From an uncultured bacterium (GTDB lineage: Bacteria; Cyanobacteriota; Vampirovibrionia; Gastranaerophilales; Gastranaerophilaceae), in the NCBI GenBank assembly GCA_949299935.1, contig CASGCE010000016.1, forward strand, positions 93,898 through 157,897: DNA of 64,000 nucleotides, written 5' to 3'. The notes beneath the pieces were generated by a model. That model saw nothing but the letters and a program-made list of their open reading frames with translations, made no database searches and was not told where the DNA came from. Position 1 is the first letter of the stretch, and every line of letters starts with the position of its first letter. Shown here one piece after another: positions 1-8,171 of this stretch. Position numbers and translations under genes: made by a program.

Positions 1-379
1 CCTTACGGATAAAAATGTTCACATTTGTACCGTGTCAGAAAATCCTGATCTGTTGTTTTTGGAAGGCACACTCGACGCTAATTGGATGATGGCAATACGA
101 ACACAACAGCAAATATATTCAAGCAGTTCAATAGAAATTTTTAAAGCATTATTTGAAAAGTATCATATACAAGTTAAACAAAGCAAAATCTTAGAAGGAA
201 TACCCGCTCAAAGTATATTGAATTACACACAAGAAAATGACATTGATCTTGTGGTAATGGGTTCAAAAGTAAAAACAAAAATGCAAAGCTTTCTGCTTGA
301 TTCAGTAAGCAAGCGTGTTGTAGAAAACGTAAAAAGCGATGCATTTATTATAAAAATTCCGAATCAATTTAACACATGA
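1..379 (+). CDS. Universal stress protein (UspA family), 5' end cut by window edge
   Basis: The reading frame is open to the left edge, so only the C-terminal part is present; a GTG at 32 is internal to the frame and probably not the start. The last 60 residues follow the Usp alpha/beta fold: a helix leading into 'DIDLVVMGSK' and ending 'SVSKRVVENVKSDAFIIK', the usual final strand-helix-strand of the family. The ATP-binding G-2x-G-9x-G(S/T) motif is degraded after 'MGS', because the next glycine is replaced by Lys/Thr, so nucleotide binding is doubtful. Usp proteins are cytosolic stress proteins. It converges with the prepilin gene, separated by 7 bases. Confidence 0.8.
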   Translation, partial: LTDKNVHICTVSENPDLLFLEGTLDANWMMAIRTQQQIYSSSSIEIFKALFEKYHIQVKQSKILEGIPAQSILNYTQENDIDLVVMGSKVKTKMQSFLLDSVSKRVVENVKSDAFIIKIPNQFNT

Positions 380-386
380 AAAACGG

Positions 387-1106
387 CTACTCCTCAACCG
401 GATCACCGATATTATATGGAGTATACTCAATTTTGTTGTACAAAAGCGCATTGTTTAACAAATCCTTCTGATACGGCTCTATTTTACCGCTAAGTTTAAC
501 GTCATACCTATAAACATCCGCTCCGAATTGGTTTGGACCTTGTACATTGTTAATATCAACATAAACAAAAGCACAAGTATTACTAACTCTTTCTACACGA
601 TTTATTTCATAACCGTTCTCATCTCTAATAATTGACACATAAGTGCTTGGACAAGCTGACCGCTGCGCAACCTTAAAAATCATACCATTGGGTAAATATA
701 TACGACCACTTCTACTCATACCATCACTTGAAGCATATACACCATCTACTTTATACGTCGGCTTATTGTCCTTAAACTCATAGAATTTACAATATTTTTT
801 TGCAGTATCAGCAGATGTACATACCTGCGCTTTTCTTATTACTGTCGCTAACTCCGCCGCTACTTCATCTGATGTCTTTTTTGTATCGAACAAGCATAAC
901 ATATTTTGACAATTGTTTTTGGCAACATACAACTGTATCGCATTCATCAATTGCGAATGCACCTGCTTTACCTTCGATACCATAATCTTTTCCTGATAAT
1001 TCTTTATTAACGTAGGTATCGTAAGTGCCGCAACTACTCCGATTATTCCTATAGTTATCAATACCTCCGCCAAGGTAAAGCCTTTTTCTAAACTATAATT
1101 CTTCAT
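387..1106 (-). CDS. Type IV prepilin-like protein (pseudopilin)
   Basis: The N-terminus has a class III prepilin leader: 'SLEKG|FTLAEV' with Gly at -1 and Glu at +5, then a hydrophobic helix 'ITIGIIGVVAALTIPTLI'. A prepilin peptidase would cut before Phe. The C-terminal globular part contains 'DINNVQGPNQFGADVY', the same motif as in the other pilins of this window (DVNG..PN..GRD.F), but it lacks their W-x-MDY end and stops in 'DPVEE'. The ATG at 1106 is preferred because a -35/-10 promoter lies directly upstream with only six bases between the -10 box and the ATG. An upstream ATG at 1124 overlaps the -10 box. A further start at 1204 would be in frame if a poly-G tract had one more base. Likely a minor pilin or secretion pseudopilin in the inner membrane and filament. 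Confidence 0.85.
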   Translation of the reverse strand: MKNYSLEKGFTLAEVLITIGIIGVVAALTIPTLIKNYQEKIMVSKVKQVHSQLMNAIQLYVAKNNCQNMLCLFDTKKTSDEVAAELATVIRKAQVCTSADTAKKYCKFYEFKDNKPTYKVDGVYASSDGMSRSGRIYLPNGMIFKVAQRSACPSTYVSIIRDENGYEINRVERVSNTCAFVYVDINNVQGPNQFGADVYRYDVKLSGKIEPYQKDLLNNALLYNKIEYTPYNIGDPVEE

Positions 1107-1112
1107 ATTTGA

Positions 1113-1141
1113 ATTATAGCACATAATATTGATTGGGTCAA
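1113..1141 (-). promoter_or_regulatory. Sigma-70-type promoter of the prepilin gene
   Basis: On the minus strand, TTGACC (1136-1141) is followed by a 17-base spacer and TATAAT (1113-1118), with TGC directly before the -10 box (extended -10). Only six bases separate the -10 box from the ATG at 1106, so transcription should start at or next to the ATG, giving a leaderless mRNA. Confidence 0.75.
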
Positions 1142-1159
1142 AACCCTTGCTATTCCTAC

Positions 1160-1204
1160 TTAGAGGAGTCGCCCCCCCCCGTTTAAGCTTCCAGCCAATC
1201 TCAT
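1160..1204 (-). other. Short reading frame with a G9 tract, possible slipped 5' end of the prepilin gene
   Basis: Directly after the aroH stop there is a strong GGAGG and an ATG at 1204. It opens a frame reading MRLAGSLNGGGRLL and then a stop. The three glycines are encoded by nine G in a row (nine C on the plus strand, 1172-1180). With ten G the frame stays open, without a stop, into the ATG at 1124 and the prepilin leader, adding 33 residues before the Met at 1106. The position of the SD and ATG relative to aroH is that of a normal operon gene. See findings. Confidence 0.5.
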
Positions 1205-1215
1205 ACGCTTCCTCC

Positions 1216-1572
1216 CTAATAATTCTCTCTCAGCATTTCCGCACCCTTTAAATAAACAAATTCGGGAACAAAATCCTCGCTGCAATTTGCAACAACCATA
1301 ATTCGTAAACATAATGGTAATGCAAATTTAACAACAGCTTCATTATAACACATCATTGCAGTTTTTTTCAACCCCAAATCGATTCTTGCAAATTTAGCGG
1401 GAAATGCGGCATCCAAATCACTTGTAACGGTAAAAATAATATGTGACAAATTTCCTTCAGACAAATTATTACGACGTAAAATTTCGCCCAGAAGTTGAAC
1501 AACTGCCGACTTAATGGCGGCCTCAGAATTTTCATCTACAGTAATAGCACCTCTAATTCCTTTTGAAATCAT
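1216..1572 (-). CDS. aroH: Chorismate mutase, AroH type
   Basis: A protein of 118 residues, the usual size of monofunctional AroH enzymes, which convert chorismate to prephenate in Phe/Tyr synthesis as cytosolic trimers. The family opening 'GIRGAITVDENS' is present with Arg7; Glu78 in 'CYNEAV', Arg90 in 'LCLRIMVV' and Tyr107 in 'FVYLKGA' match the known active-site residues of the Bacillus subtilis enzyme. The ATG overlaps the fmt stop by four bases (ATGA), so the two are translationally coupled in a def-fmt-aroH run. Confidence 0.93.
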   Translation of the reverse strand: MISKGIRGAITVDENSEAAIKSAVVQLLGEILRRNNLSEGNLSHIIFTVTSDLDAAFPAKFARIDLGLKKTAMMCYNEAVVKFALPLCLRIMVVANCSEDFVPEFVYLKGAEMLRENY

Positions 1573-2480
1573 TTTCTTAACCCATTATACCAATCACGTG
1601 CCGACATTTCGCCTTTGCCTTCAGGCTTCACTCTCAACAATAACAAGCAATCTTTACCACAGCCCATCAGCACGCCTTCTTTAGTAACCCTTATGAGCTC
1701 GCCGCAGGCTCCGCAATCCTCCACCACACGCGCTTGTAAAACCTTTATTATTTTATCGTCATATAAAAAATATGCCGAAGGATTCTTGTATATTCCGCGT
1801 ATGAGGTTATTAATTTCACCGGCGGATTTTGCCCAATCAATCCGAGTTTGAGCTTTGGTTAATTTATTTGCCATACACACCCCGTCTTCACACTGGGGAA
1901 TTGGTTTTAGATCTCCGTTATATAAATCTAAAAGAGTTTTTTCCAGCAATTTAGGAGACAAATCACTAATTTTATCCAAAAGCTGCATACAATTCATGTT
2001 ATCAGGGATCTGAATTTTTTCGCTAAGACAAATATCCCCGCAATCCAAGCCTAATTCGGTAATCATTGTACAAATCCCAGTTTCTTTGTCACCGTTTATA
2101 ATCGCACATTGAATGGGATTAGCACCTCTGTATTTTGGCAACAGCGAGGCGTGTAAATTTATCGTTTCGAACCTCGGAATATCAAGTACCTCTTGGGACA
2201 AAATTTGACCAAATGCAAATGTAACAAAAAAATCCGGCTCAAGCTGCTTCAATTTTGCCTGAATATCCGGTTCTTTGCGAATGGATTTCGGCTGAAAAAC
2301 CTGTAAATTATGAGCCAGTGCAAATCGCTTTACAGGAGATTCCGTCAACTTATGACCGCGGCCGGCAGGTTTGTCCGGCTGAGTTACTACTGCAAGAACT
2401 TCAATTTTGTCCGAATTCCAAAGATATTCAAGCGATTTGACAGCTATTTCAGGCGTGCCGAAAAAAACAATCCTAATCAT
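1569..2480 (-). CDS. fmt: Methionyl-tRNA formyltransferase
   Basis: Adds the formyl group to initiator Met-tRNA. The start is the ATG at 2480 (MIRIVFFGTPE), which gives 303 residues, close to the usual length; reading further upstream only runs through def in another frame. Catalytic residues are visible: Asn108 and His110 in 'INLHASLLPKYRGANPI', and Asp146 in 'GLDCGDI'. The C-terminal tRNA-binding OB-like domain follows from about residue 205. The start overlaps the end of def by eight bases, the classic def-fmt pairing in which deformylase removes what Fmt adds. Confidence 0.95.
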   Translation of the reverse strand: MIRIVFFGTPEIAVKSLEYLWNSDKIEVLAVVTQPDKPAGRGHKLTESPVKRFALAHNLQVFQPKSIRKEPDIQAKLKQLEPDFFVTFAFGQILSQEVLDIPRFETINLHASLLPKYRGANPIQCAIINGDKETGICTMITELGLDCGDICLSEKIQIPDNMNCMQLLDKISDLSPKLLEKTLLDLYNGDLKPIPQCEDGVCMANKLTKAQTRIDWAKSAGEINNLIRGIYKNPSAYFLYDDKIIKVLQARVVEDCGACGELIRVTKEGVLMGCGKDCLLLLRVKPEGKGEMSARDWYNGLRK

Positions 2481-3033
2481 CCAATTCATTCTCCAAATAA
2501 GGTTCTTTAAGCAATTTGTCAGGCTCAATCGGAGGTAAATTATATTTTTGTAATACACTGTCAGTTTCAAAACGGTTAACACAATGGTCAATAAAAAGTA
2601 TACCTTCAAGATGATCGAATTCGTGCTGAATGGCTCTGGCTAATAAACAACCGTCTGCAGCCTCCAAGGTAAATACTCGTCCGCGTCTGTCCAGAGCTTT
2701 TACCATAACATTTTTGTATCGTCTGACATTCGTATATGCCTCCGGAAAGCTCAGACAACCTTCATTACTCACTATTGCACCCGATTTTTTTATAATCTTT
2801 GGATTGATAAAAACTAACGGATTCAACGGCTCATCCCCTGTGGAAACATCTATCACAAAAACCCTGTAGTTAACCCCTATCTGCGGTGCCGCTAAACCGA
2901 CACCGTTTTGTGAATACATTGTGTCTAAAAGATCGTTTACAAGATCTGTTATTTTCTTCGAAACTTTATGTACTTCCTTTGAAGGCTCCCTTAAGCTCTT
3001 TGTGCCGTATTTTAATACTTTCTTAATCGCCAT
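2473..3033 (-). CDS. def: Peptide deformylase
   Basis: Removes the N-formyl group from nascent proteins; an Fe/Zn metallohydrolase. All three family motifs are present: 'GVGLAAPQIG' (about 44-53), 'EGCLSFPE' (about 91-98) with the metal-binding Cys, and 'HEFDH' (about 137-141) with the two metal His and the catalytic Glu. The length of 186 residues is typical. An AAAGAGG ribosome site precedes the ATG. First gene of a def-fmt-aroH run. Confidence 0.96.
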   Translation of the reverse strand: MAIKKVLKYGTKSLREPSKEVHKVSKKITDLVNDLLDTMYSQNGVGLAAPQIGVNYRVFVIDVSTGDEPLNPLVFINPKIIKKSGAIVSNEGCLSFPEAYTNVRRYKNVMVKALDRRGRVFTLEAADGCLLARAIQHEFDHLEGILFIDHCVNRFETDSVLQKYNLPPIEPDKLLKEPYLENELDD

Positions 3034-3079
3034 AATTACCTCTTTTTTGATTATATACTAAATCCGGAGGTTTTGCAAA

Positions 3080-3763
3080 TTAACGTATTTTCATCAATTT
3101 ATGCATCTGCAAAATAAGTCTTGTTTTCGAATACTGTTTTAAAAACTTATTCAATACTTCAAAAGCAAAATCTGACGGCACCGTATGCCCCTCAGCATCC
3201 ATCTCAGGCTGTAAAATGATTTCGATATTATGCTTCCGCGCTAATCGACAACACTCTGTAATTTCTTCTTCCGTAATTCCTGTGTTAAAAACAATTTTGG
3301 CAAAACACTCTTTTTGCTTCGCTATCTCAAAAAATTTATCGTGAAATTTGTAAGAATCCTTTACCCCTGAAGCACTTTCAAGCTTTATGTCCGCCGCAAT
3401 TATATCCACAAATTCTATGATTTCCGCTAATTTATCGGCAAGTGTTGCATTAGTTTCTAGATAAATCCTTAATTTGCCCGCTAACGGCAGAAACTCTTTT
3501 AAAAAATCAACGGCTAAAAGAGGCTCCCCTCCTGTCAAAGATATTGAATGCACTGATTTTATATCAAATTTCTTTATATAATCAGCAAGCTCTGCAGCAT
3601 TAAATTCCTCATAATACTCATCCGAAGAAAATTCCGTATCACAATAGTTGCATTTAAGATTACAATTACAAAATCGCACAAATATTTGTTTATAACCTAT
3701 GTATGGTCCTTCTCCCTGTATTGATTCAAATATTTCTTTTATTCTCACAGTGTTCTTATTCAT
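3080..3763 (-). CDS. queE: 7-carboxy-7-deazaguanine synthase (radical SAM)
   Basis: Makes the deazaguanine core of queuosine from carboxytetrahydropterin. The radical-SAM cluster motif CxxxCxxC is present as C34, C38 and C41, preceded by the family signature 'SIQGEGPYIG' and followed by 'SLTGGEPLL' (SAM binding). At 227 residues it is in the normal range. The ATG overlaps the stop of the DnaJ-like gene (ATGA). Other queuosine genes (queC, queD, tgt) are not in this window, so the pathway role is inferred from the family alone. Confidence 0.9.
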   Translation of the reverse strand: MNKNTVRIKEIFESIQGEGPYIGYKQIFVRFCNCNLKCNYCDTEFSSDEYYEEFNAAELADYIKKFDIKSVHSISLTGGEPLLAVDFLKEFLPLAGKLRIYLETNATLADKLAEIIEFVDIIAADIKLESASGVKDSYKFHDKFFEIAKQKECFAKIVFNTGITEEEITECCRLARKHNIEIILQPEMDAEGHTVPSDFAFEVLNKFLKQYSKTRLILQMHKLMKIR

Positions 3764-4773
3764 AAAGTGTTCTCTCTGATATTGTCCGCTGAAAGTTTTT
3801 TTAATTTTTCATACAGCTTAACCTCATCATCCGACAATTTTTTTGGAATTTCAATAGACACAGTTATTATTAAATCACCCGTTTTTCCGTTTTTCTTTAA
3901 ACCTTGATTTGCTATTCTGAATTTTTGACCTGAAGATGTCCCTTTTGGTAATTTAAGCTTAACTGCGCCTTCTAATGTCGGAATTATTATTTCCTCTCCC
4001 AAAACCGCCTCATATGGAGTAATCGGTACCTTATATAATATATCCGCTCCCGAATAACTTATATTAGTATTGCCTTTTATTTGTATAAACAAATACAAAT
4101 CACCGTTTTTCCCGCCAAATTGTCCCTGCTCACCTTCTCCTTTTAATCTTAGTTTTGCACCGTTTTTTATCCCGGCAGGAATCTTTACGCTTATTCTTTT
4201 ATGGATCGAATATTCACCTGAACCGCTGCAAACATTACATTTGGCACCGTTAATAAACTTTTTACCTTTACATCTGGGGCAAAGCACCGTATAAAGTACA
4301 TTAACCAATCTTGTAGTACCCTTCAATGCTTCAGGCATCGTTATCGTTATATCAGTGTTTATGTCTTTGCCGTTAACTGGCTCTGAAGATTTGGATTTTT
4401 CGGTATGTTTTGAGGATTCGAACATATTACCAAAAATATCGGAAAATTTGTTATCCGGGTTTTTATTTTTGGTATTCTTAATTGTTTCTTTAATATTTTC
4501 CGATTGAGATGTTGTGTTTTGTTTATATTCGCTTTCAGCCTTACGAGAGGAAGTTTTTGTCTTTTCGGTTTTAAAAAATCCGTTTAGAATATCGTATTGC
4601 TCTCTTTTTTTTATGTCAGATAAAGTGTCATACGCTCTTGAAATTTCCTTGAATCGCTTTACTCCATCAGGATTAACATCGGGATGAAACTTTCGCGCAA
4701 GTTTTCTGTATGCCGCTTTTATTTCTGCCGGTTCACTGTCCGGACTCACTCCTAATATCTCGTAATAATTCAT
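3760..4773 (-). CDS. DnaJ-like co-chaperone with a reduced zinc finger
   Basis: Stimulates DnaK ATPase. The J domain spans about residues 1-65 with the essential His-Pro-Asp at 30-32. A charged Lys/Ser-rich linker (about 70-140) replaces the usual Gly/Phe region. Only two of the four CxxCxG repeats of DnaJ remain ('CPRCKG' and 'CNVCSGSG'), enough for one zinc site. The two C-terminal beta domains follow ('RISVKIPAGIKNGAKLRLKG' and later). At 337 residues it falls between DnaJ and CbpA. The ATG at 4773 has no SD, and a TAAGAT box lies six bases upstream (leaderless pattern). Confidence 0.85.
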   Translation of the reverse strand: MNYYEILGVSPDSEPAEIKAAYRKLARKFHPDVNPDGVKRFKEISRAYDTLSDIKKREQYDILNGFFKTEKTKTSSRKAESEYKQNTTSQSENIKETIKNTKNKNPDNKFSDIFGNMFESSKHTEKSKSSEPVNGKDINTDITITMPEALKGTTRLVNVLYTVLCPRCKGKKFINGAKCNVCSGSGEYSIHKRISVKIPAGIKNGAKLRLKGEGEQGQFGGKNGDLYLFIQIKGNTNISYSGADILYKVPITPYEAVLGEEIIIPTLEGAVKLKLPKGTSSGQKFRIANQGLKKNGKTGDLIITVSIEIPKKLSDDEVKLYEKLKKLSADNIRENTL

Positions 4774-4775
4774 AC

Positions 4776-4794
4776 ATTTATCTTAACGATAAAT
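4776..4794 (-). promoter_or_regulatory. Promoter and inverted repeat before the DnaJ-like gene
   Basis: ATTTATC and GATAAAT form a 7-base inverted repeat with a 5-base spacer. On the minus strand the candidate -10 box TAAGAT (4780-4785) lies inside it and ends six bases before the ATG; a TTGAAA lies about 16 bases further up. The repeat could be an operator for a repressor, or chance in AT-rich DNA. Confidence 0.4.
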
Positions 4795-4816
4795 AGAAAT
4801 TTTTCAACTTGTTAAG

Positions 4817-6019
4817 TTATATTATATCACCGCGGTATTTCATTGCACTGAATTTTATCAGGTTGATGTCCTCCGCCAGTATTTTTTTCGCTCTCGTAAT
4901 TGTTTTGGCACACGAGGTTAAAACTAAATTACTGCCCTTGGAGGTTATATACTCGTAATATTTATTTCTGGATACATTTATAAAGCTTACTTCAGAATCG
5001 ACACAATCAAGGTTTGGAATAACAATTCCCTCCGAAGCAGACCTTATAAGACACGAAACGGAACAGCTGTCATTTGTTATAATATCCTCATACTCATCCG
5101 CAAAAAAACCGTTTGCACAGGCTTCAAACAATTCAATTAAATTTTCCTCCACCATATTAATAACCGCTTGAGCATCAAACTCTTGTAAAAATGGCTTTAA
5201 ATCCAGACAAGTATAAGTTTCGGGTCCCGTCAAAACAGCATCTACACCCAAAATCCCTAAATACGGGGCGCCTCGTTTTTCTAACGAATTTAATACATTT
5301 AAAACAACCTCTTGAAATAACTTATCGATAATCTCTTGCGAAATACGGTAATCCGGAACATAAGCCCCTACACCGTTCGTCAAAAATCCGCCATTACCGC
5401 TTTCAGTGAACTTAAAATTACTGACTACCGATAACGGAATTGCATGGTAACCGTCAGTTACCACATATACCGTGAATTCATGGCCATATATGTATTCCTC
5501 TACGAGAACTTTCTTCTCACCTCTCATAAACAGCTCTTGTGCATAATTCTTCGCCGTTTCGTAATTTACACAGCACAACCTGTCGTACGGAAAATTATCG
5601 CACCTCACAACAAGCGGATAATTAGCCTCCTTCAGGTATTCCGATGCGATTTGAAATTTTTCAAAAATCCCGAATCTCGGTATCGGCGCCTTGAGTTTGT
5701 ATAAAAATCTTTTACTCTGTGATTTGTTAATAATATAACCCGCACTCTGCGCACTTGGCGCAAATATTGCCTTCCCATTGGCTTGAAATACTGCGGCTAT
5801 ATCACTTTTAATTGCCCTCTCCGTAATCGCTATCGTTAAATCAATTTCGTTTTCCACAGCAAATTTTAAAAGCCCGTACGGATCATCCTCACGGATATCT
5901 ATACTCTGTGCAAATTCTTGCATTAACCGGCTCCCGGGTGCAACAAAAACCTTGACTTCATACTTTGAAAGCCTTTTGGCTAAAGCATATAAATTCCCGA
6001 CCAACAATATCTTCTTCAT
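4817..6019 (-). CDS. PurD-like ATP-grasp protein, divergent
   Basis: The overall layout matches glycinamide ribonucleotide synthetase: an N-terminal Rossmann-like part ('ILLVGNLYALAKRL'), 'AIFAPSAQSAGYIINKSQSKRFLYK' in place of the family's 'GPSxxAAxLEGSKxFxK', an ATP-grasp core ('VLVEEYIYGHEFTVYV'), and 'ESGNGGFLTNGVGAYVPDY' in place of 'DGDxGPNTGGMGAYSP'. The family signatures GREHA and 'KADGLAAGKGV' are lost, the latter replaced by 'RCDNFPYDRLCCV'. It may be a true but diverged PurD, or a paralogue with another substrate. The start at 6019 (MKKILLVG) is chosen because TATAAT lies six bases before it. Confidence 0.7.
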   Translation of the reverse strand: MKKILLVGNLYALAKRLSKYEVKVFVAPGSRLMQEFAQSIDIREDDPYGLLKFAVENEIDLTIAITERAIKSDIAAVFQANGKAIFAPSAQSAGYIINKSQSKRFLYKLKAPIPRFGIFEKFQIASEYLKEANYPLVVRCDNFPYDRLCCVNYETAKNYAQELFMRGEKKVLVEEYIYGHEFTVYVVTDGYHAIPLSVVSNFKFTESGNGGFLTNGVGAYVPDYRISQEIIDKLFQEVVLNVLNSLEKRGAPYLGILGVDAVLTGPETYTCLDLKPFLQEFDAQAVINMVEENLIELFEACANGFFADEYEDIITNDSCSVSCLIRSASEGIVIPNLDCVDSEVSFINVSRNKYYEYITSKGSNLVLTSCAKTITRAKKILAEDINLIKFSAMKYRGDII

Positions 6020-6025
6020 ACTCAA

Positions 6026-6031
6026 ATTATA
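6026..6031 (-). promoter_or_regulatory. -10 box of the PurD-like gene, leaderless pattern
   Basis: TATAAT on the minus strand ends six bases before the ATG at 6019, with no Shine-Dalgarno sequence. No convincing -35 box is seen at 17 bases. Confidence 0.5.
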
Positions 6032-6140
6032 CTACATAAAAAGTAGGATTTTGTTAAGAATTTTAAATTTTTTTAACTCTGGTGTGATATAATAGTGACA
6101 AAAGTTTATGCTTCATTAATAACTTAACAAAGAGAGTTTT

Positions 6141-6368
6141 ATGGCTAGTATTGTAAATTTATTAACACAGGTATTATCAGGTCAAAATGTAACCGCAGCA
6201 ACATCGGTGAGAAGTACTTATGCATCTTTGCAGGGCAAAAATCCGTTTGTTAATTACAGTAATGCAAATTCTTATGCTAAAAATAACCCGGTAAGAGGAG
6301 GTTATTTCGCCGGATACTACAACGGCAAACAAAATATTGTGGGGCAAAGACTGTTTATAGAGGTTTAG
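6141..6368 (+). CDS. Small protein of unknown function, 75 residues
   Basis: Unrecognised. It is rich in Asn, Tyr, Ser and Gly, with 'NYSNANSYAKNNPVRGGYFA' in the middle and a hydrophobic N-terminus too short and polar for a signal peptide. AAAGAGAG lies seven bases before the ATG, and a TGATATAAT element lies about 50 bases upstream, so expression is likely. It is divergent from the PurD-like gene. The C-terminal 'GQRLFIEV' looks like a defined end rather than random sequence. No function can be assigned. Confidence 0.65.
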   Translation: MASIVNLLTQVLSGQNVTAATSVRSTYASLQGKNPFVNYSNANSYAKNNPVRGGYFAGYYNGKQNIVGQRLFIEV

Positions 6369-6384
6369 TGTTTTTTCTACCTTA

Positions 6385-6393
6385 TGCTATAAT
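6385..6393 (+). promoter_or_regulatory. Extended -10 promoter before the 584-residue protein
   Basis: TGC-TATAAT, with a GAGGG ribosome site 15 bases later, before the ATG at 6417. No clear -35 box. Confidence 0.5.
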
Positions 6394-6416
6394 CAATTTA
6401 TAGCGAAAGAGGGATT

Positions 6417-8171
6417 ATGAAAAAAATTCTACTGTTAAGTTTATTGTTGTTGCTGGGATATTTGCTGTTTGACAGATTCGCTTTACAAATTGTTTGGGTT
6501 AATCCAAATGTAAATACAGCTGTTTTTCCGTATATTTCCAAATCTCTTAAAGAAATTGACAACGCCGTGTCACATACCGCTTTGGCAATGAAATCAAGCC
6601 GGTTAGATGTTAAAATTTTATACAAAAATGCGTACGGTTCCGGATTTTTAAAATGCAACTCAATACCCAACGATCTTGACTACTCAATAGGAATATACCT
6701 TGGGGAATACGAATTTAACGGTGAAAACAGCCGTGAAATTGCAAAACAAATTGATGAGAAAATGTCTATTTTCCAAACGGAATTTTACAATTACGTAAAT
6801 ACAATTAACCCGGATAAATTATACACGGATTACGATGTTTTAACGTCACTTACGGAACTTTTTAATAAGCGTGAAGCTAACATTGAATCTATAACTAACT
6901 CCATCCCAAAATTATTCCGGCACAAAGGCTATATAGTTTATACAGACAAACTGCTGTTGGATGAAAACGATAAACAAATTAATATGACATTCCCGTTTGT
7001 TTTAAGGCAAAATGAAATACTTATAGAAGACTACTCCCCCGTATTACTTTTTACAAACCTTGTAAAATACAGTCCAAATACACGTGATATGCTGCGGGAA
7101 ATTACGGTATTAACAGATTTTTACGTTGACATCAGAAAAGGTGATGACATAGTAAATGCGGAAATTGTTGCTGAATCTTTCACAGGGCAAAGACTTCAGT
7201 TAACCAGAAGGTTTTTTGTTCCGGTAGTTTTCACCGGAAACAGCTCAGCTAAATATCTTAAACACTCCAAACTTTTAACCGACGATGACGATTACATTGA
7301 ATACCGTTTATTTAATTTTAAAAGACATCTGCAGGAATTTTCAAATCTGAAAGAACTGCAGGAACGCCCCGTAAAATTGTTTAAACGAGTGTTGCAGTGT
7401 AAAGATCTTATCCTGCCGCTTCTGGACGAAACAACCGCTGCGGAAATCGAAAAAACTATTGAAACTAACTTAAATAACCCGAAAATTCAACTCGCTAATG
7501 ACTGGCAAACCGCTTTCGGTAACCTTGTGCAGATAACTTCATTGCCTAATTTATACCTTAAAGCCCAACATTACAATAAAATAACCCAACATGTTCGTGT
7601 GATGCAGGATATTGTTCTGGAAATGAAAAATTCGAACTTATTCAATCAAGAAGATTTATCAGTTATTGCAAATTACACAAATGATTTGGAAGAACGTTTA
7701 AAATTGATTAATTCAGGGTTTGAACTAAAAGATTATAATAAATATCTGATGAAAACAGCAAAACCTGCAGCTGATATTTTGGATAGGGTTATAAAAGAAT
7801 CCACAACAGATAAAGAAAGAATAATGGGATATATAGACACCTTTAACGAAATATTGGGAAAAGCCGGATTTCATAGAGTAAACATGTGCTGGCTGGACAA
7901 AAACCTTATGGGAATATCAAAAGATGAATTCACAACAACAATCCCCGAAAAGGATCTTAAGCAAATGGCAAAGGAAAATAAGCTTGCCGATGTGGAATAC
8001 AAATTTATAAACAAATCGGAGCTATCAGGTCCAAAAGTACGCTACGCAGTATGGGTGCGCTATAAACCCAGTGAAATACAAGAACAAACTTGGCAGCATA
8101 TGCGGTTAAAGCTTCTGGCAGACAAGAAAAATTTTAACATAAAAAGAAGATTCTTAATCTTACACAAGTAG
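6417..8171 (+). CDS. Membrane-anchored or exported protein of unknown function, 584 residues
   Basis: Unrecognised. The N-terminus 'MKKILLLSLLLLLGYLLF' is a signal peptide or single membrane anchor; the rest (about 560 residues) is charged, mostly helical in appearance, and has no further membrane segments, so it should lie outside the inner membrane. No enzyme motif was seen. The C-terminal part contains 'YAVWVRYKPSEIQEQTW'. A GAGGG ribosome site and an extended -10 box precede it. It converges on the flippase gene, and the two overlap by 12 bases at their 3' ends. Confidence 0.75.
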   Translation: MKKILLLSLLLLLGYLLFDRFALQIVWVNPNVNTAVFPYISKSLKEIDNAVSHTALAMKSSRLDVKILYKNAYGSGFLKCNSIPNDLDYSIGIYLGEYEFNGENSREIAKQIDEKMSIFQTEFYNYVNTINPDKLYTDYDVLTSLTELFNKREANIESITNSIPKLFRHKGYIVYTDKLLLDENDKQINMTFPFVLRQNEILIEDYSPVLLFTNLVKYSPNTRDMLREITVLTDFYVDIRKGDDIVNAEIVAESFTGQRLQLTRRFFVPVVFTGNSSAKYLKHSKLLTDDDDYIEYRLFNFKRHLQEFSNLKELQERPVKLFKRVLQCKDLILPLLDETTAAEIEKTIETNLNNPKIQLANDWQTAFGNLVQITSLPNLYLKAQHYNKITQHVRVMQDIVLEMKNSNLFNQEDLSVIANYTNDLEERLKLINSGFELKDYNKYLMKTAKPAADILDRVIKESTTDKERIMGYIDTFNEILGKAGFHRVNMCWLDKNLMGISKDEFTTTIPEKDLKQMAKENKLADVEYKFINKSELSGPKVRYAVWVRYKPSEIQEQTWQHMRLKLLADKKNFNIKRRFLILHK

